Positions 1 to 6,308 are shown, numbered from the stretch's first letter. The stretch is 7,213 bases of DNA from Phycisphaerae bacterium (GCA_030609625.1 JAUWBX010000092.1:1-7213), one strand, 5' to 3'. The notes: generated by a model from the letters alone, not told the origin. A program made the numbers and translations.

Positions 1-1343
1 AGATGCTCAAAGCAGTTGATGCCATCCCTGAAATGGAAGCTTCTTACGCCCTGGCTGGCCAGACCAAGAAAGGTTTCTTGACAGCACTTGGTTTTGACGA
101 AGGAACAAATATAGGCCGCATCGGTGGGCGTCTTATAGACAAAAAAGAGCGGCATCGTTCGGCCAAAGAGATCGCCTCAGAACTCCGTGAGCAGGTCACA
201 AAACTTCCAGGTGTTGAGAAATTTTCTGCCAGTGCTGTAAGTGCTATCCAAAAAGCCTTTTTAGGGGGTGGTAAAGACATCAGCATCGAGATACTGGGCC
301 ACAATCTCGAAGATACCAATAAGGTAGCCCAGGATATTCGCCGCATAGTAGAGGGGACATCGGGCGCCGTGGATGTGGTGGTCAGCCGAAAGAAGCCTCG
401 TCCCGAGGTTCAGATTCATCTCGACAGGGACAAGACTGCCGCATTGGGGTTGAATGTGGCCCTTGTTGCTGATGCACTGAGAACCAACTACTACGGATTC
501 GATGACACGAAATTCCGGGAGGCCGGAGATGATTTCGACATCGAGCTGCGCTTGAAAGAGGACGAGCGCCAAAGCATCTTACAAATCGGAGAAACTCCAC
601 TTATGACCCTGACTGGCCAGACCGTTAAACTCCGCAACATAGCCACAATCGAAGAGACATTCGGACCTGTGGAGATCGAGCGCAAAAACCGTGTCCGTAT
701 TACCAAGGTCATGGCGGGTGTTCAAGGCAGAGTCCTTGGAGACGTGGTACAGGACATTCGCAGGCAAATGCCAACCATCGGCTTACCGCCAGGGGTCTCC
801 GTCGAGTGGGGAGGTGCAGTAGAGGAGCAGCGCAAGGCCTTTCGTGACCTGACGCTGCTTTTGATCCTCGGTATAATTCTGGTTTATATGGTAATGGCCG
901 GGGAATTCGAGGACTTCATAGATCCGCTCATTATTATGTTCTCGGTCCCTTTTGCCTTTGTTGGCGTAATTTGGGCATTTGTTCTGACCGTGACGCCTCT
1001 CAACTTGATGAGTTTCATCGGGGTTATTATGCTAATGGGCATCGTCGTGAAGAATGCCATCGTGCTTGTCGATTACACCAAGCAGTTGCGGGCGAGCGGA
1101 ATGGAACTAATGGAAGCGGTGGTAACCGCAGGAAAGACACGCCTGCGTCCCGTGCTGATGGTCAGCCTGACCACTATCTTTGGTATGCTTCCCCTGGCCC
1201 TCTCTAGAGGAGAAGGTTCGGAGGTTTGGAACGCTTTGGGGATTACGGTAATAGGGGGTCTTTTAGTCAGCGGACTTGTGACGTTAATCTTAGTGCCACT
1301 TGTGTACTCTCTGGTTCACCAACATAGGCTTGCACGTGACTAA
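1..1343 (+). CDS. RND efflux pump inner-membrane permease, C-terminal half (5' end outside window)
   Basis: This is the proton-driven inner-membrane subunit of a tripartite RND multidrug efflux pump (HAE1/AcrB class). The first two bases belong to an earlier codon; the ATG at 3 is internal, because RND pumps are normally about 1000-1050 residues and only 446 are visible. Visible residues 1-275 are periplasmic porter and docking subdomains, including LPPGVSVEWGG at 261-271. Five membrane segments follow at about 283-299, 306-328, 333-357, 382-399 and 412-437. GIVVKNAIVLVDY (346-358) is the classic RND motif, and Lys350 aligns with the proton-relay Lys940 of AcrB. RPVLMVSLTTIFGMLPLAL and GEGSE (404-408 region) are also family-typical. 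The partner aspartates in TM4 would lie upstream, so function cannot be fully checked. A membrane-fusion protein gene is expected upstream. The substrate cannot be told from this half. Stop TAA is at 1341-1343, with no clear terminator after it. Confidence 0.95.
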   Translation, partial: MLKAVDAIPEMEASYALAGQTKKGFLTALGFDEGTNIGRIGGRLIDKKERHRSAKEIASELREQVTKLPGVEKFSASAVSAIQKAFLGGGKDISIEILGHNLEDTNKVAQDIRRIVEGTSGAVDVVVSRKKPRPEVQIHLDRDKTAALGLNVALVADALRTNYYGFDDTKFREAGDDFDIELRLKEDERQSILQIGETPLMTLTGQTVKLRNIATIEETFGPVEIERKNRVRITKVMAGVQGRVLGDVVQDIRRQMPTIGLPPGVSVEWGGAVEEQRKAFRDLTLLLILGIILVYMVMAGEFEDFIDPLIIMFSVPFAFVGVIWAFVLTVTPLNLMSFIGVIMLMGIVVKNAIVLVDYTKQLRASGMELMEAVVTAGKTRLRPVLMVSLTTIFGMLPLALSRGEGSEVWNALGITVIGGLLVSGLVTLILVPLVYSLVHQHRLARD

Positions 1344-1352
1344 CGATTTTAA

Positions 1353-1622
1353 ATCAAGTGTGGCAAAAACCAAGTTCAGGAGTTTCTTTTCCCCGGAGCA
1401 CCTGGACATCCATTGCTTCTGACTAATCTTGGAGAAGTGGAGGAAAGACTTGCTTCGGTCCAGATCACGCGAAAAGACAAACGCCGAGTATCCAAATTAT
1501 TTGCTAATATCAAAAGCAGTATGCCGTTGGGTTCAGCCGTCAGGTTGTTAAGTTCGGCTATTGACCAAAAGGGACATTTGCCTCCAGGCTATGACTATGA
1601 GTTTGCTGGTCAATATGAAGCT
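1353..1622 (+). pseudogene. Relic of a second RND efflux pump (about 90 codons)
   Basis: The reading frame from 1353 (just after an in-frame TAA at 1350-1352) to about 1622 encodes a stretch that aligns with residues about 204-275 of the pump just upstream. LLLTNLGEVEE matches VKLRNIATIEE, VQITRKDKRRVSKLFANI matches EIERKNRVRITKVMAGV, and LPPGYDYEFAGQYE matches LPPGVSVEWGGAVE. The residues differ at most positions, so this comes from a divergent paralogue and is not a recent tandem copy. There is no start codon at the 5' end (the first possible one is TTG at 1413), no ribosome binding site, and none of the membrane segments that should follow. Similarity ends at about 1622, where the opposite-strand recombinase fragment begins. 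The frame runs on to TAG at 1659-1661 without RND likeness. It probably remains from a tandem pair of RND genes, as many RND operons carry two pump genes. Confidence 0.72.
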
Positions 1623-2157
1623 ATCTCTCAAATTCATCCAGCTCGAAAGCCCGCTCAATAGTCCTTGTTACTTTTTCGGTGTGGATAACAGGGACCTCGG
1701 ATGCCCGTTTTTGTTTCATCATCCACTTACCGAATTGCATGAACTGTTTCGCATATCCGTTTGCAGTTTTCTTAGAGATGCCGGTTTTCCACCGCTCGGC
1801 AATGTAATACTCGATGTCGCTTGCCTGGATATCGCTCCAATACTTGAACATGCAGCCTTCGATAATTCGGCGTATGTTGTTTATTATTTCTTTAACGCTT
1901 TTTTCGATGGCGTGGGTCCGTAACGATTTTTCAAAATCTGCCAGGTGCTCTGTTAATGGCTTATGGGCCGCTCCTCGCTGGGAATCCAGTAGGCCGATTT
2001 CCACAAATTTATCGCACATCTTCCTGGGTATTTCTTCGAGCCATTTTGTCAGTTCCGGGTCCGGCGGCTGCCTCGATATCTTGCAGCTTACGAGTTGCTC
2101 GATGCGCCTGCCCAGAGCCCCAAAAGAGGTTTGTAAAGAGTTTTGTGAGGATGCTGC
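1621..2157 (-). pseudogene. Tyrosine recombinase/integrase remnant (core-binding domain only)
   Basis: Read on the minus strand from 2157 to the TAG at 1623-1621, this frame encodes about 178 residues that resemble the N-terminal part of tyrosine recombinases. The arm-side segment has DPELTKWLEEIP and DKFVEIGLLDSQRG. The SAM-like core-binding domain has KPLTEHLADFEKSL, then ISKKTANGYAKQFMQFGKWM, and it ends at ERAFELDEFER. In intact relatives the next residues lead into the catalytic domain with the R-H-R-Y residues; here a stop codon follows immediately, so the enzyme cannot be active. The 5' end is also missing: no ATG, GTG or TTG precedes the ATG at 2019, although recombinase-like sequence extends well upstream of it, almost to the TGA of the neighbouring gene. 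A protein starting at 2019 (132 residues) is possible but would be only a partial DNA-binding fragment. It is probably left from an integrated element that has since been deleted. Confidence 0.75.
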
Positions 2158-3786
2158 TCAAGTACTGAATATCAGGTCGAGTTTTCCCCGCTCCGGGGCA
2201 GGTAATTCGGCTTGGCATCGCACACAATCAACCCGGGCCAGTCCTCGGCGTTTGCCGCAAACAGGGCAGTTGATAACCGCTGTATGGTTCAGGGCCAGAT
2301 ACGTTAATAGTCCGACTATATTAAACGCCCCTACGAAAACCAGCCAAAAGACAAATTTGGCCCAGGATGTTCGTCTCGGCCAGCCGTGCCAAAGCACAAA
2401 GCCCATCATTAGTGCACTTAATACCCGGTTTATAACGCCGCCATAAGGCCGAATATCCAGTACCATCCGCACTAAGGAATAGAAGAAATCGCCCATATTC
2501 CGAGAACTATAGGCCCATGACCAAAATTTTCTACCTAACAAACGCACTACCAAATCATACAGCGGCGGGGAGAATTGAGATACACCGCGTTTAACTGCTG
2601 TCCTGGAGTCTCTGGCTCTGATCACAGGCACGGATGAAGGAGGTAGGGTCCAATCGTAACGATTAAGCAATTCAAGGCCGCCCTGGTTATCCACTTTATA
2701 AAGCTCAGTCCACAAGTTCCTTGGTTTTCCCCGGAGTTCCTGCAACCATTTGTCAAAAAGCTCTCGCGAATTAGCAATGCCTTTAGGTGGCAGTGCATCG
2801 CCCCCGTAATTACGCACAAAAATGTCCTGCTTTGTAGCGGTGAACGATGGGCGGGGAACGGTGAGACTCAATTGCTGTCTGGGTTCCCGTAATATCAGGT
2901 GATGTTTGCCGTCCTTCGTCATGCAGAGGAGCAAAGGTCGATACTTTTTATGGTCTATATACTCCTTCTCGCCCGGTTTTAAATCTCTCCATGCGTGCAG
3001 CCTTGTCCTTTCAATTTCAATATCTGAATCGGTACTTTCAAAAATCAGTTCTACGTGTTGTTTTTCAAAATCGATTTGATATATACGTCTTTGTGTCTGC
3101 CACAGCAAAGTCGGACTGTAAGAATCCTGTGGACACCAGGCGGTAAAGAGTCTGAATTCTTCGAATGGTTTTACTTTTGATTTTGAGTCTGTGAATCCTG
3201 TTGAGCCGGCGTAACCGATTTTCTCACCATTGGTATTGTAACCCTTAAAATACCGTGCGCCCGGATGATAACGCCAAATCTGCTTAATCTTATCATCTGA
3301 GCCAACAGGTATCTCGATGTTTCGGGAAAAGCCGGGCGTAATCATTTGTATTTGCTTCATCTGCTGTTGTGTAAAGTTCTTTCCGAAGCCACGTAATTGC
3401 TTAGACCAGGAAAGATATTCGTATGGTCTTTTATCGATTGGGCCTTCCCAGAGCAGGTTGTCGTTGGCATCGTATATCTGCTCTATCTCGTCTATCTCGG
3501 GTTCGTCCATTCGACCCGGCGTACGTCTTGGTTTGTGGATAAGGTGAATTGTACCGTCGGGCAAAAACTCTCTGGTCGAATTTCTTATTCTGTTAAGTCG
3601 CTTTTCTTCCTGAGTGAGTTCTGTTTCGGGCTTCGTTGTGGCTGGGCGTTGTTTTGCGTGGGTAAACGTACGCTCTATTTCGAGAATAATACCCTGAAGT
3701 ATCGACACTGCGATCAGGACTATAAGAACCGTCATAAAGACTTTGGCCGACGTTGCGATGTATTTTAAGTTGTTTTTTAGTTTCAT
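2158..3786 (-). CDS. Membrane protein with large soluble domain and C-terminal zinc ribbon (unknown function)
   Basis: I do not recognise a named family for this 542-residue protein. It has a positively charged N-terminus and a membrane segment at about 15-36, then a charged linker rich in K, E, T and P (45-70). A mostly beta-like soluble domain of about 370 residues follows. Several strand-turn units such as YDANDNLLWEG (105-115), YNTNGEKIGYAG (183-194) and MTKDGKHHLIL (289-299) hint at a beta-propeller-like fold; this is inference. Membrane segments lie at about 452-468 and 477-500. A zinc ribbon follows with Cys507, Cys510, Cys521 and Cys524 (CPVC-x10-CVRC), then a short tail. The ATG at 3786 is chosen because GGAG (3797-3794) lies 7 bases upstream. 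It is the last gene of the four-gene operon, 15 bases after the permease, so it probably works with that ABC transporter as a sensor or accessory subunit. The zinc ribbon's side of the membrane is not clear. The TGA at 2160-2158 directly abuts the recombinase remnant. Confidence 0.88.
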   Translation of the reverse strand: MKLKNNLKYIATSAKVFMTVLIVLIAVSILQGIILEIERTFTHAKQRPATTKPETELTQEEKRLNRIRNSTREFLPDGTIHLIHKPRRTPGRMDEPEIDEIEQIYDANDNLLWEGPIDKRPYEYLSWSKQLRGFGKNFTQQQMKQIQMITPGFSRNIEIPVGSDDKIKQIWRYHPGARYFKGYNTNGEKIGYAGSTGFTDSKSKVKPFEEFRLFTAWCPQDSYSPTLLWQTQRRIYQIDFEKQHVELIFESTDSDIEIERTRLHAWRDLKPGEKEYIDHKKYRPLLLCMTKDGKHHLILREPRQQLSLTVPRPSFTATKQDIFVRNYGGDALPPKGIANSRELFDKWLQELRGKPRNLWTELYKVDNQGGLELLNRYDWTLPPSSVPVIRARDSRTAVKRGVSQFSPPLYDLVVRLLGRKFWSWAYSSRNMGDFFYSLVRMVLDIRPYGGVINRVLSALMMGFVLWHGWPRRTSWAKFVFWLVFVGAFNIVGLLTYLALNHTAVINCPVCGKRRGLARVDCVRCQAELPAPERGKLDLIFST

Positions 3787-3793
3787 AGTACTA

Positions 3794-3797
3794 CTCC
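3794..3797 (-). promoter_or_regulatory. Ribosome binding site of the zinc-ribbon membrane protein
   Basis: GGAG reads on the minus strand with 7 bases before the ATG at 3786. It lies in the 15-base gap after the permease stop and fixes the start of the 542-residue gene. Confidence 0.7.
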
Positions 3798-3801
3798 ATG
3801 G

Positions 3802-4494
3802 TCAAAATTCTCTTCTCAGGAATGAGTCAAAAATTAGTGAAAGCAAGATAGCAACACTGATAGCTATCACCGTAAAAATCCCGACAAGTGTCCATTGAGA
3901 TAATGTCGTAACAATAATGACGGTCGCAAATGCAAGGCCGAATATCTTTGTAGTGTACCATTTGGCAGTGCTCAGACCCGAAAGTGCGGTCCCCAGATAG
4001 GCCACAAGTCCCAGCATTATGAAAATCCAGCCCTCGATGAAAACTCTGAACGTTGGCGGTATTGGAAAGACCTCCTGTCGGCAGGCATACCAATAAAAAC
4101 CTACCCAGACAGGCCCTATAGAAATAACAAAAGCTATCAATGTCGCAGTCAGCTTCGCGGCAAGTATGGTTTTTCTGCTGACCGAGCGATGGAGCAAGAA
4201 CGGCCAGGTCCTTGTAAAATTAGGTATCCAGAACTGTCGAATACCGAGGACCAGACCAAGCCCAATAGATAAACAGAACAACCACGGACCCGTTACATTC
4301 AGTATTGAATAATAAGTAAGCCGATAATGATCTACGGCAGTGCCGGGCGACAGACGCGAGTAATGCCTGATGTTTTCGTAGTAGGCCTCTGCACGCAGAA
4401 AAAAACCACCCACAGCCAAAAATGCAATCGCCGCTAACAGCATCCACGGCAGACATTCACGGAGTTCTTTGCGGAGCAGTGTTGAGAATCTCAT
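3802..4494 (-). CDS. ABC-2 type transporter permease
   Basis: This 230-residue integral membrane protein is the likely membrane-spanning subunit for the ATPase encoded just before it. It begins MRFSTLLRKELRECLPW, a short amphipathic N-terminus typical of ABC-2 permeases, followed by about six hydrophobic segments: 15-33, 67-86, 110-136, 151-172, 182-198 and 201-222. The cytoplasmic stretch TWPFLLHRSVSRKTILAAKL (96-115) matches the loop that contacts the ATPase in this group, where FLLHRP.SR is common. A single permease gene suggests a homodimer. The start codon comes one base after the TAA of the ATPase gene, and its ribosome binding site lies inside that gene, so translation is probably coupled. 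The substrate cannot be read from the sequence. YtrABC-type relatives are induced by cell-wall-active compounds, but applying that here is inference. Confidence 0.88.
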   Translation of the reverse strand: MRFSTLLRKELRECLPWMLLAAIAFLAVGGFFLRAEAYYENIRHYSRLSPGTAVDHYRLTYYSILNVTGPWLFCLSIGLGLVLGIRQFWIPNFTRTWPFLLHRSVSRKTILAAKLTATLIAFVISIGPVWVGFYWYACRQEVFPIPPTFRVFIEGWIFIMLGLVAYLGTALSGLSTAKWYTTKIFGLAFATVIIVTTLSQWTLVGIFTVIAISVAILLSLIFDSFLRREF

Positions 4495-4495
4495 T

Positions 4496-5419
4496 TTATC
4501 TTTCCTCCCACTGGAATAATCTTTTGTGATTGGCCGGTGCTGTAAATTCGATGAACTGGTCCTCCAGATTCATTTTGACGATGTGGTAATTTTCCGCTCC
4601 GACTGACTTTGCCCATTCGCTGATTTTTTCATCATCGGTGCCGATTAGCGTCAGTTCAAGTTGTTTTTCGATGCGTTTGCAGTGCAGAAGGCCATCGATA
4701 TTGACCTCATCGGGAGCAGAATCGGCAAAGCTCAATATTACTTTCTTAATCGCTTTCTGGAACTGCTCAAGGGAGCAGTTTGCTCTTAAAACGCCTTTGT
4801 CGATAACCACTATCCGGTCGGAGACCCTTTCGACGTCGCCGAGGATATGGCTGGAGAAAAGAACCGTCCTGCCCTGGCGCATAATAAGCTCAATCATACC
4901 CTCTAAGAACTGGCGTCTGATAGCGGCATCAAGTCCAAGGGTTGGGTCATCCATTATCAGCAGTTCCGGATTCGGAGCCAGGGCAAGAGCCAACGAGACC
5001 TGCGCTCGCTGGCCGTTTGAGAGGTGCTTTATCTTTTTCTTTTTTGGCAGGTTGAGGTATTCAATCATATCGGCGAAGAACTTGTCATCCCACTGCTTCG
5101 GGAAAAACGACCGCTGAAATTTCTCTAATCCGGCAATAGTCATCCAGCGAAACAGCCGATGGCCTTCCGTTACATAACCTATGCGCTGACGAATCGCAGA
5201 GGTTAGCGCCGACGAATCACAGCCTAATAATCTTGATGAGCCTGTGGTGGGGTTTAATAAACCTAACATTAACTTGATGGCGGTGGTTTTTCCCGCCCCG
5301 TTTCGCCCCACAAATCCGCAGATGCAGCCGCGTGGTATCTTCAAGTCGATGTGGTCAACCGCAAGGGTGCTGCCGTAATATTTTGTAAGAGCTTCTGTTT
5401 CCAATACTATCTCATTCAT
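4496..5419 (-). CDS. ABC transporter ATP-binding protein (YtrB-like)
   Basis: This is a 307-residue cytoplasmic ATPase that would drive the adjacent permease. The nucleotide-binding domain spans about 4-228: Walker A GRNGAGKT (38-45), Q-loop region IGYVTEGHRLFRWMT (80-94), signature LSNGQ (133-137), Walker B LLIMDD (153-158), D-loop LGLD (161-164) and switch His191 in SSHILGDVERVSDR. Two positions are unusual. Asp158 stands where the catalytic glutamate is normally found (DDPTLGLD instead of DEPTSGLD), and Glu85 stands at the Q-loop glutamine. From memory, both occur in YtrB-like proteins of Planctomycetota and need not mean inactivity. The SFFPKQWD stretch (104-111) is also YtrB-like. A C-terminal accessory region (about 229-307) of unknown role follows. 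The gene overlaps the end of the regulator gene by 8 bases. AGGA about 10 bases upstream of the ATG is the likely ribosome binding site. Confidence 0.95.
   Translation of the reverse strand: MNEIVLETEALTKYYGSTLAVDHIDLKIPRGCICGFVGRNGAGKTTAIKLMLGLLNPTTGSSRLLGCDSSALTSAIRQRIGYVTEGHRLFRWMTIAGLEKFQRSFFPKQWDDKFFADMIEYLNLPKKKKIKHLSNGQRAQVSLALALAPNPELLIMDDPTLGLDAAIRRQFLEGMIELIMRQGRTVLFSSHILGDVERVSDRIVVIDKGVLRANCSLEQFQKAIKKVILSFADSAPDEVNIDGLLHCKRIEKQLELTLIGTDDEKISEWAKSVGAENYHIVKMNLEDQFIEFTAPANHKRLFQWEER
4504..4509 (-). promoter_or_regulatory. Ribosome binding site of the permease, inside the ATPase gene
   Basis: GGGAGG on the minus strand lies 9 bases before the permease ATG at 4494. It is formed by the last codons of the ATPase (W-E-E-R), which supports translational coupling of the two subunits. 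Confidence 0.75.
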
Positions 5420-5837
5420 TTCTCTTCTTCCTGTCTTCCTGCTTCTTTGATTTGTTACCGAATTTCGCCAGTCTTCTTTCGAACAGTGAGATTAAATCCT
5501 GGGCTTTAAGACCCAGGTTCAGACCCCTGGTAATGAGGGTATCCATTCTCTCGGTGAGCATATTGATATCTGCGGCGTCAGTTCTGCGCAGCTTCGGGTC
5601 GCTGACGAACGTGCCGGAGCCGGTTTTTGTCGTAACCAAGCCGGCCTGTTCTAACCGGCGGTAAGCCCTGGCAACGGTATTGGGATTAATCACCAGCTCT
5701 GCCGCAAGTTTTCTGACCGCGGGCAGTTTGTCGCCGCTTGCCAGCTCACCCCTGGCGATGGCCTTGCTTATCTGTTCAGCAACCTGAACGTAAATAGGCT
5801 CGCTCGAACCAGGCAGTATTTGTATCCACAAGGCCAT
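5412..5837 (-). CDS. GntR-family transcriptional regulator, YtrA subfamily
   Basis: This 141-residue DNA-binding protein is the first gene of the operon and probably its repressor. Residues about 12-78 form the GntR winged helix: PIYVQVAEQISKAIARGEL, then GDKLPAVRKLAAEL as the first helices, NPNTVARAYRRLEQAGLV as the recognition helix region, and the wing KTGSGTFVSD (71-80). The remaining 60 residues are short and helical (LTERMDTLITRGLNLGLKAQDLISLFERRL), as in the YtrA subfamily, which lacks a large ligand-binding domain. The tail is very basic (KSKKQEDRKKRN). YtrA-type regulators usually sit upstream of ABC transporter genes and repress them; the 8-base overlap with the ATPase gene fits that exactly. 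A GGA-rich sequence (about 5857-5849) upstream of the ATG at 5837 may serve as ribosome binding site, though its spacing is somewhat long. Confidence 0.94.
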   Translation of the reverse strand: MALWIQILPGSSEPIYVQVAEQISKAIARGELASGDKLPAVRKLAAELVINPNTVARAYRRLEQAGLVTTKTGSGTFVSDPKLRRTDAADINMLTERMDTLITRGLNLGLKAQDLISLFERRLAKFGNKSKKQEDRKKRNE

Positions 5838-5901
5838 TGGTACTATTTTCCTTTCCTACTAAAGCTTTTTTCGAGTTCTACAAACGTACTATCGAGACAA
5901 T

Positions 5902-5922
5902 TGTATTAAGACTACTAATACA
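5902..5922. promoter_or_regulatory. Inverted repeat, probable operator for the YtrA-type repressor
   Basis: TGTATTA (5902-5908), seven bases, then TAATACA (5916-5922) make a perfect inverted repeat of 7-bp arms with a 7-base spacer. It begins at the last base of the predicted -10 box and covers the expected transcription start, the classic place for a repressor. GntR-family dimers bind such palindromes. Assigning it to the operon's own regulator is inference from position. Confidence 0.55.
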
Positions 5923-5950
5923 TTATGTACTATTCACCACGACTTGACAA
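5922..5950 (-). promoter_or_regulatory. Sigma-70-like promoter of the regulator/ABC operon
   Basis: On the minus strand, TTGTCA (5950-5945) is followed after exactly 17 bases by CATAAT (5927-5922). Each hexamer differs from consensus by one base. Transcription would start near 5915, about 78 bases before the GntR start codon. The A/T-rich tract just upstream may help as an UP element. It is the only good promoter seen for the four genes. Confidence 0.68.
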
Positions 5951-5985
5951 GTATTATTTTGAAAAAAATTTAAAAATTTTTCTTG
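5951..5985 (-). promoter_or_regulatory. A/T-rich tract, possible UP element
   Basis: An almost pure A/T stretch with runs of seven A, five A and five T lies immediately upstream of the minus-strand -35 box. This is the usual place for an UP element that contacts the RNA polymerase alpha subunit. The rest of the gap 5838-6018 holds only the untranslated leader of the operon; no RNA structure was recognised in it. Confidence 0.3.
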
Positions 5986-6018
5986 TTTGTCTAAGGCCTT
6001 GGAAAACTGCTTTTTTAG

Positions 6019-6210
6019 GTGGTTATTGAGGTTTTTAGTCTTCCCGAAAGATTAGAAGATGTTCTAAGTTGCCAGGGAAGGGTATTTTTCTCACAAAACC
6101 AGTATTTTGACACCGTATGTTTTTTTGAATGGAAAAGTGGCGATTACACAATCATAGGTATGAAGCCGAGAGGTATGAAGCCGAAGTATTACGTTTTGAA
6201 AAAGGCGTAG
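6019..6210 (+). CDS. Doubtful small ORF, 63 codons, unknown
   Basis: The frame opens with GTG right after an in-frame TAG (6016-6018) and ends at TAG 6208-6210. The translation looks protein-like, with aromatic and charged residues mixed (RVFFSQNQYFDTVCFFEW, then SGDYTIIGMKPRG), and ends in a basic KYYVLKKA tail. I recognise no family and see no membrane segment or signal peptide. There is no convincing ribosome binding site, and the start abuts a stop codon, so this may be the 3' remnant of an older gene or chance coding. A perfect TTGACA at 5944-5949 lies upstream, but its best -10 match (TTTAAA, 5969-5974) is 19 bases away. Confidence 0.3.
   Translation: MVIEVFSLPERLEDVLSCQGRVFFSQNQYFDTVCFFEWKSGDYTIIGMKPRGMKPKYYVLKKA
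6156..6185 (+). repeat. Tandem 15-bp duplication inside the small ORF
   Basis: A 15-base unit starting AGGTATGAAGCCGA occurs twice without a gap (6156-6170 and 6171-6185), matching at 14 of 15 bases. It encodes GMKPR then GMKPK, and the length keeps the frame open. Confidence 0.75.
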
Positions 6211-6224
6211 CGGTTTAGCGCCTT
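6202..6224 (+). terminator. Weak hairpin at the end of the small ORF
   Basis: AAGGCG (6202-6207) and CGCCTT (6219-6224) can pair as a 6-bp stem around an 11-base loop and overlap the TAG stop. No T-run follows, so intrinsic termination is doubtful. The rest of 6225-6308 shows only a 5-bp inverted repeat (TTGCC/GGCAA at 6252-6269). Confidence 0.18.
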
Positions 6225-6308
6225 ACGCGTTCGGATTCATCACTCGGCTGATTGCCCTGTTTTCGGCAAAACTATAATGTTTTTGAGTTATTGTCTTTCG
6301 ATTATTTA

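Noticed and set aside
1331..1370. Possible terminator after the RND pump gene
   Set aside because: Partial CACGTG/GTGTG complementarity does not form a continuous stem, and no T-run follows it.
1621..2157. An intact mobile element around the recombinase
   Set aside because: No terminal inverted repeats, no target-site duplication that I could find, no tRNA attachment site and no catalytic domain; only a remnant can be supported.
2009..2227. Minus-strand frame of 72 codons starting MCAMPSR
   Set aside because: It overlaps the C-terminal zinc-ribbon codons of the 542-residue gene in another frame and then the recombinase-like frame; only those two frames give recognisable protein sequence.
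1814..2446. Plus-strand open frame of 210 codons
   Set aside because: It lies antisense across the recombinase remnant and the end of the zinc-ribbon protein gene, and its translation shows no protein-like domain; the minus-strand reading has clear family motifs.
3397..3768. Plus-strand open frame of 123 codons
   Set aside because: It is antisense to the N-terminal part of the zinc-ribbon membrane protein, with low-complexity translation and no ribosome binding site.
4638..5117. Plus-strand open frame of 159 codons
   Set aside because: It is antisense to the ABC ATPase core, and the ATPase motifs leave no doubt which strand codes.
6252..6269. TTGCC/GGCAA inverted repeat as a terminator
   Set aside because: The stem is only 5 bp and no T-run follows directly, so it is too weak to call.
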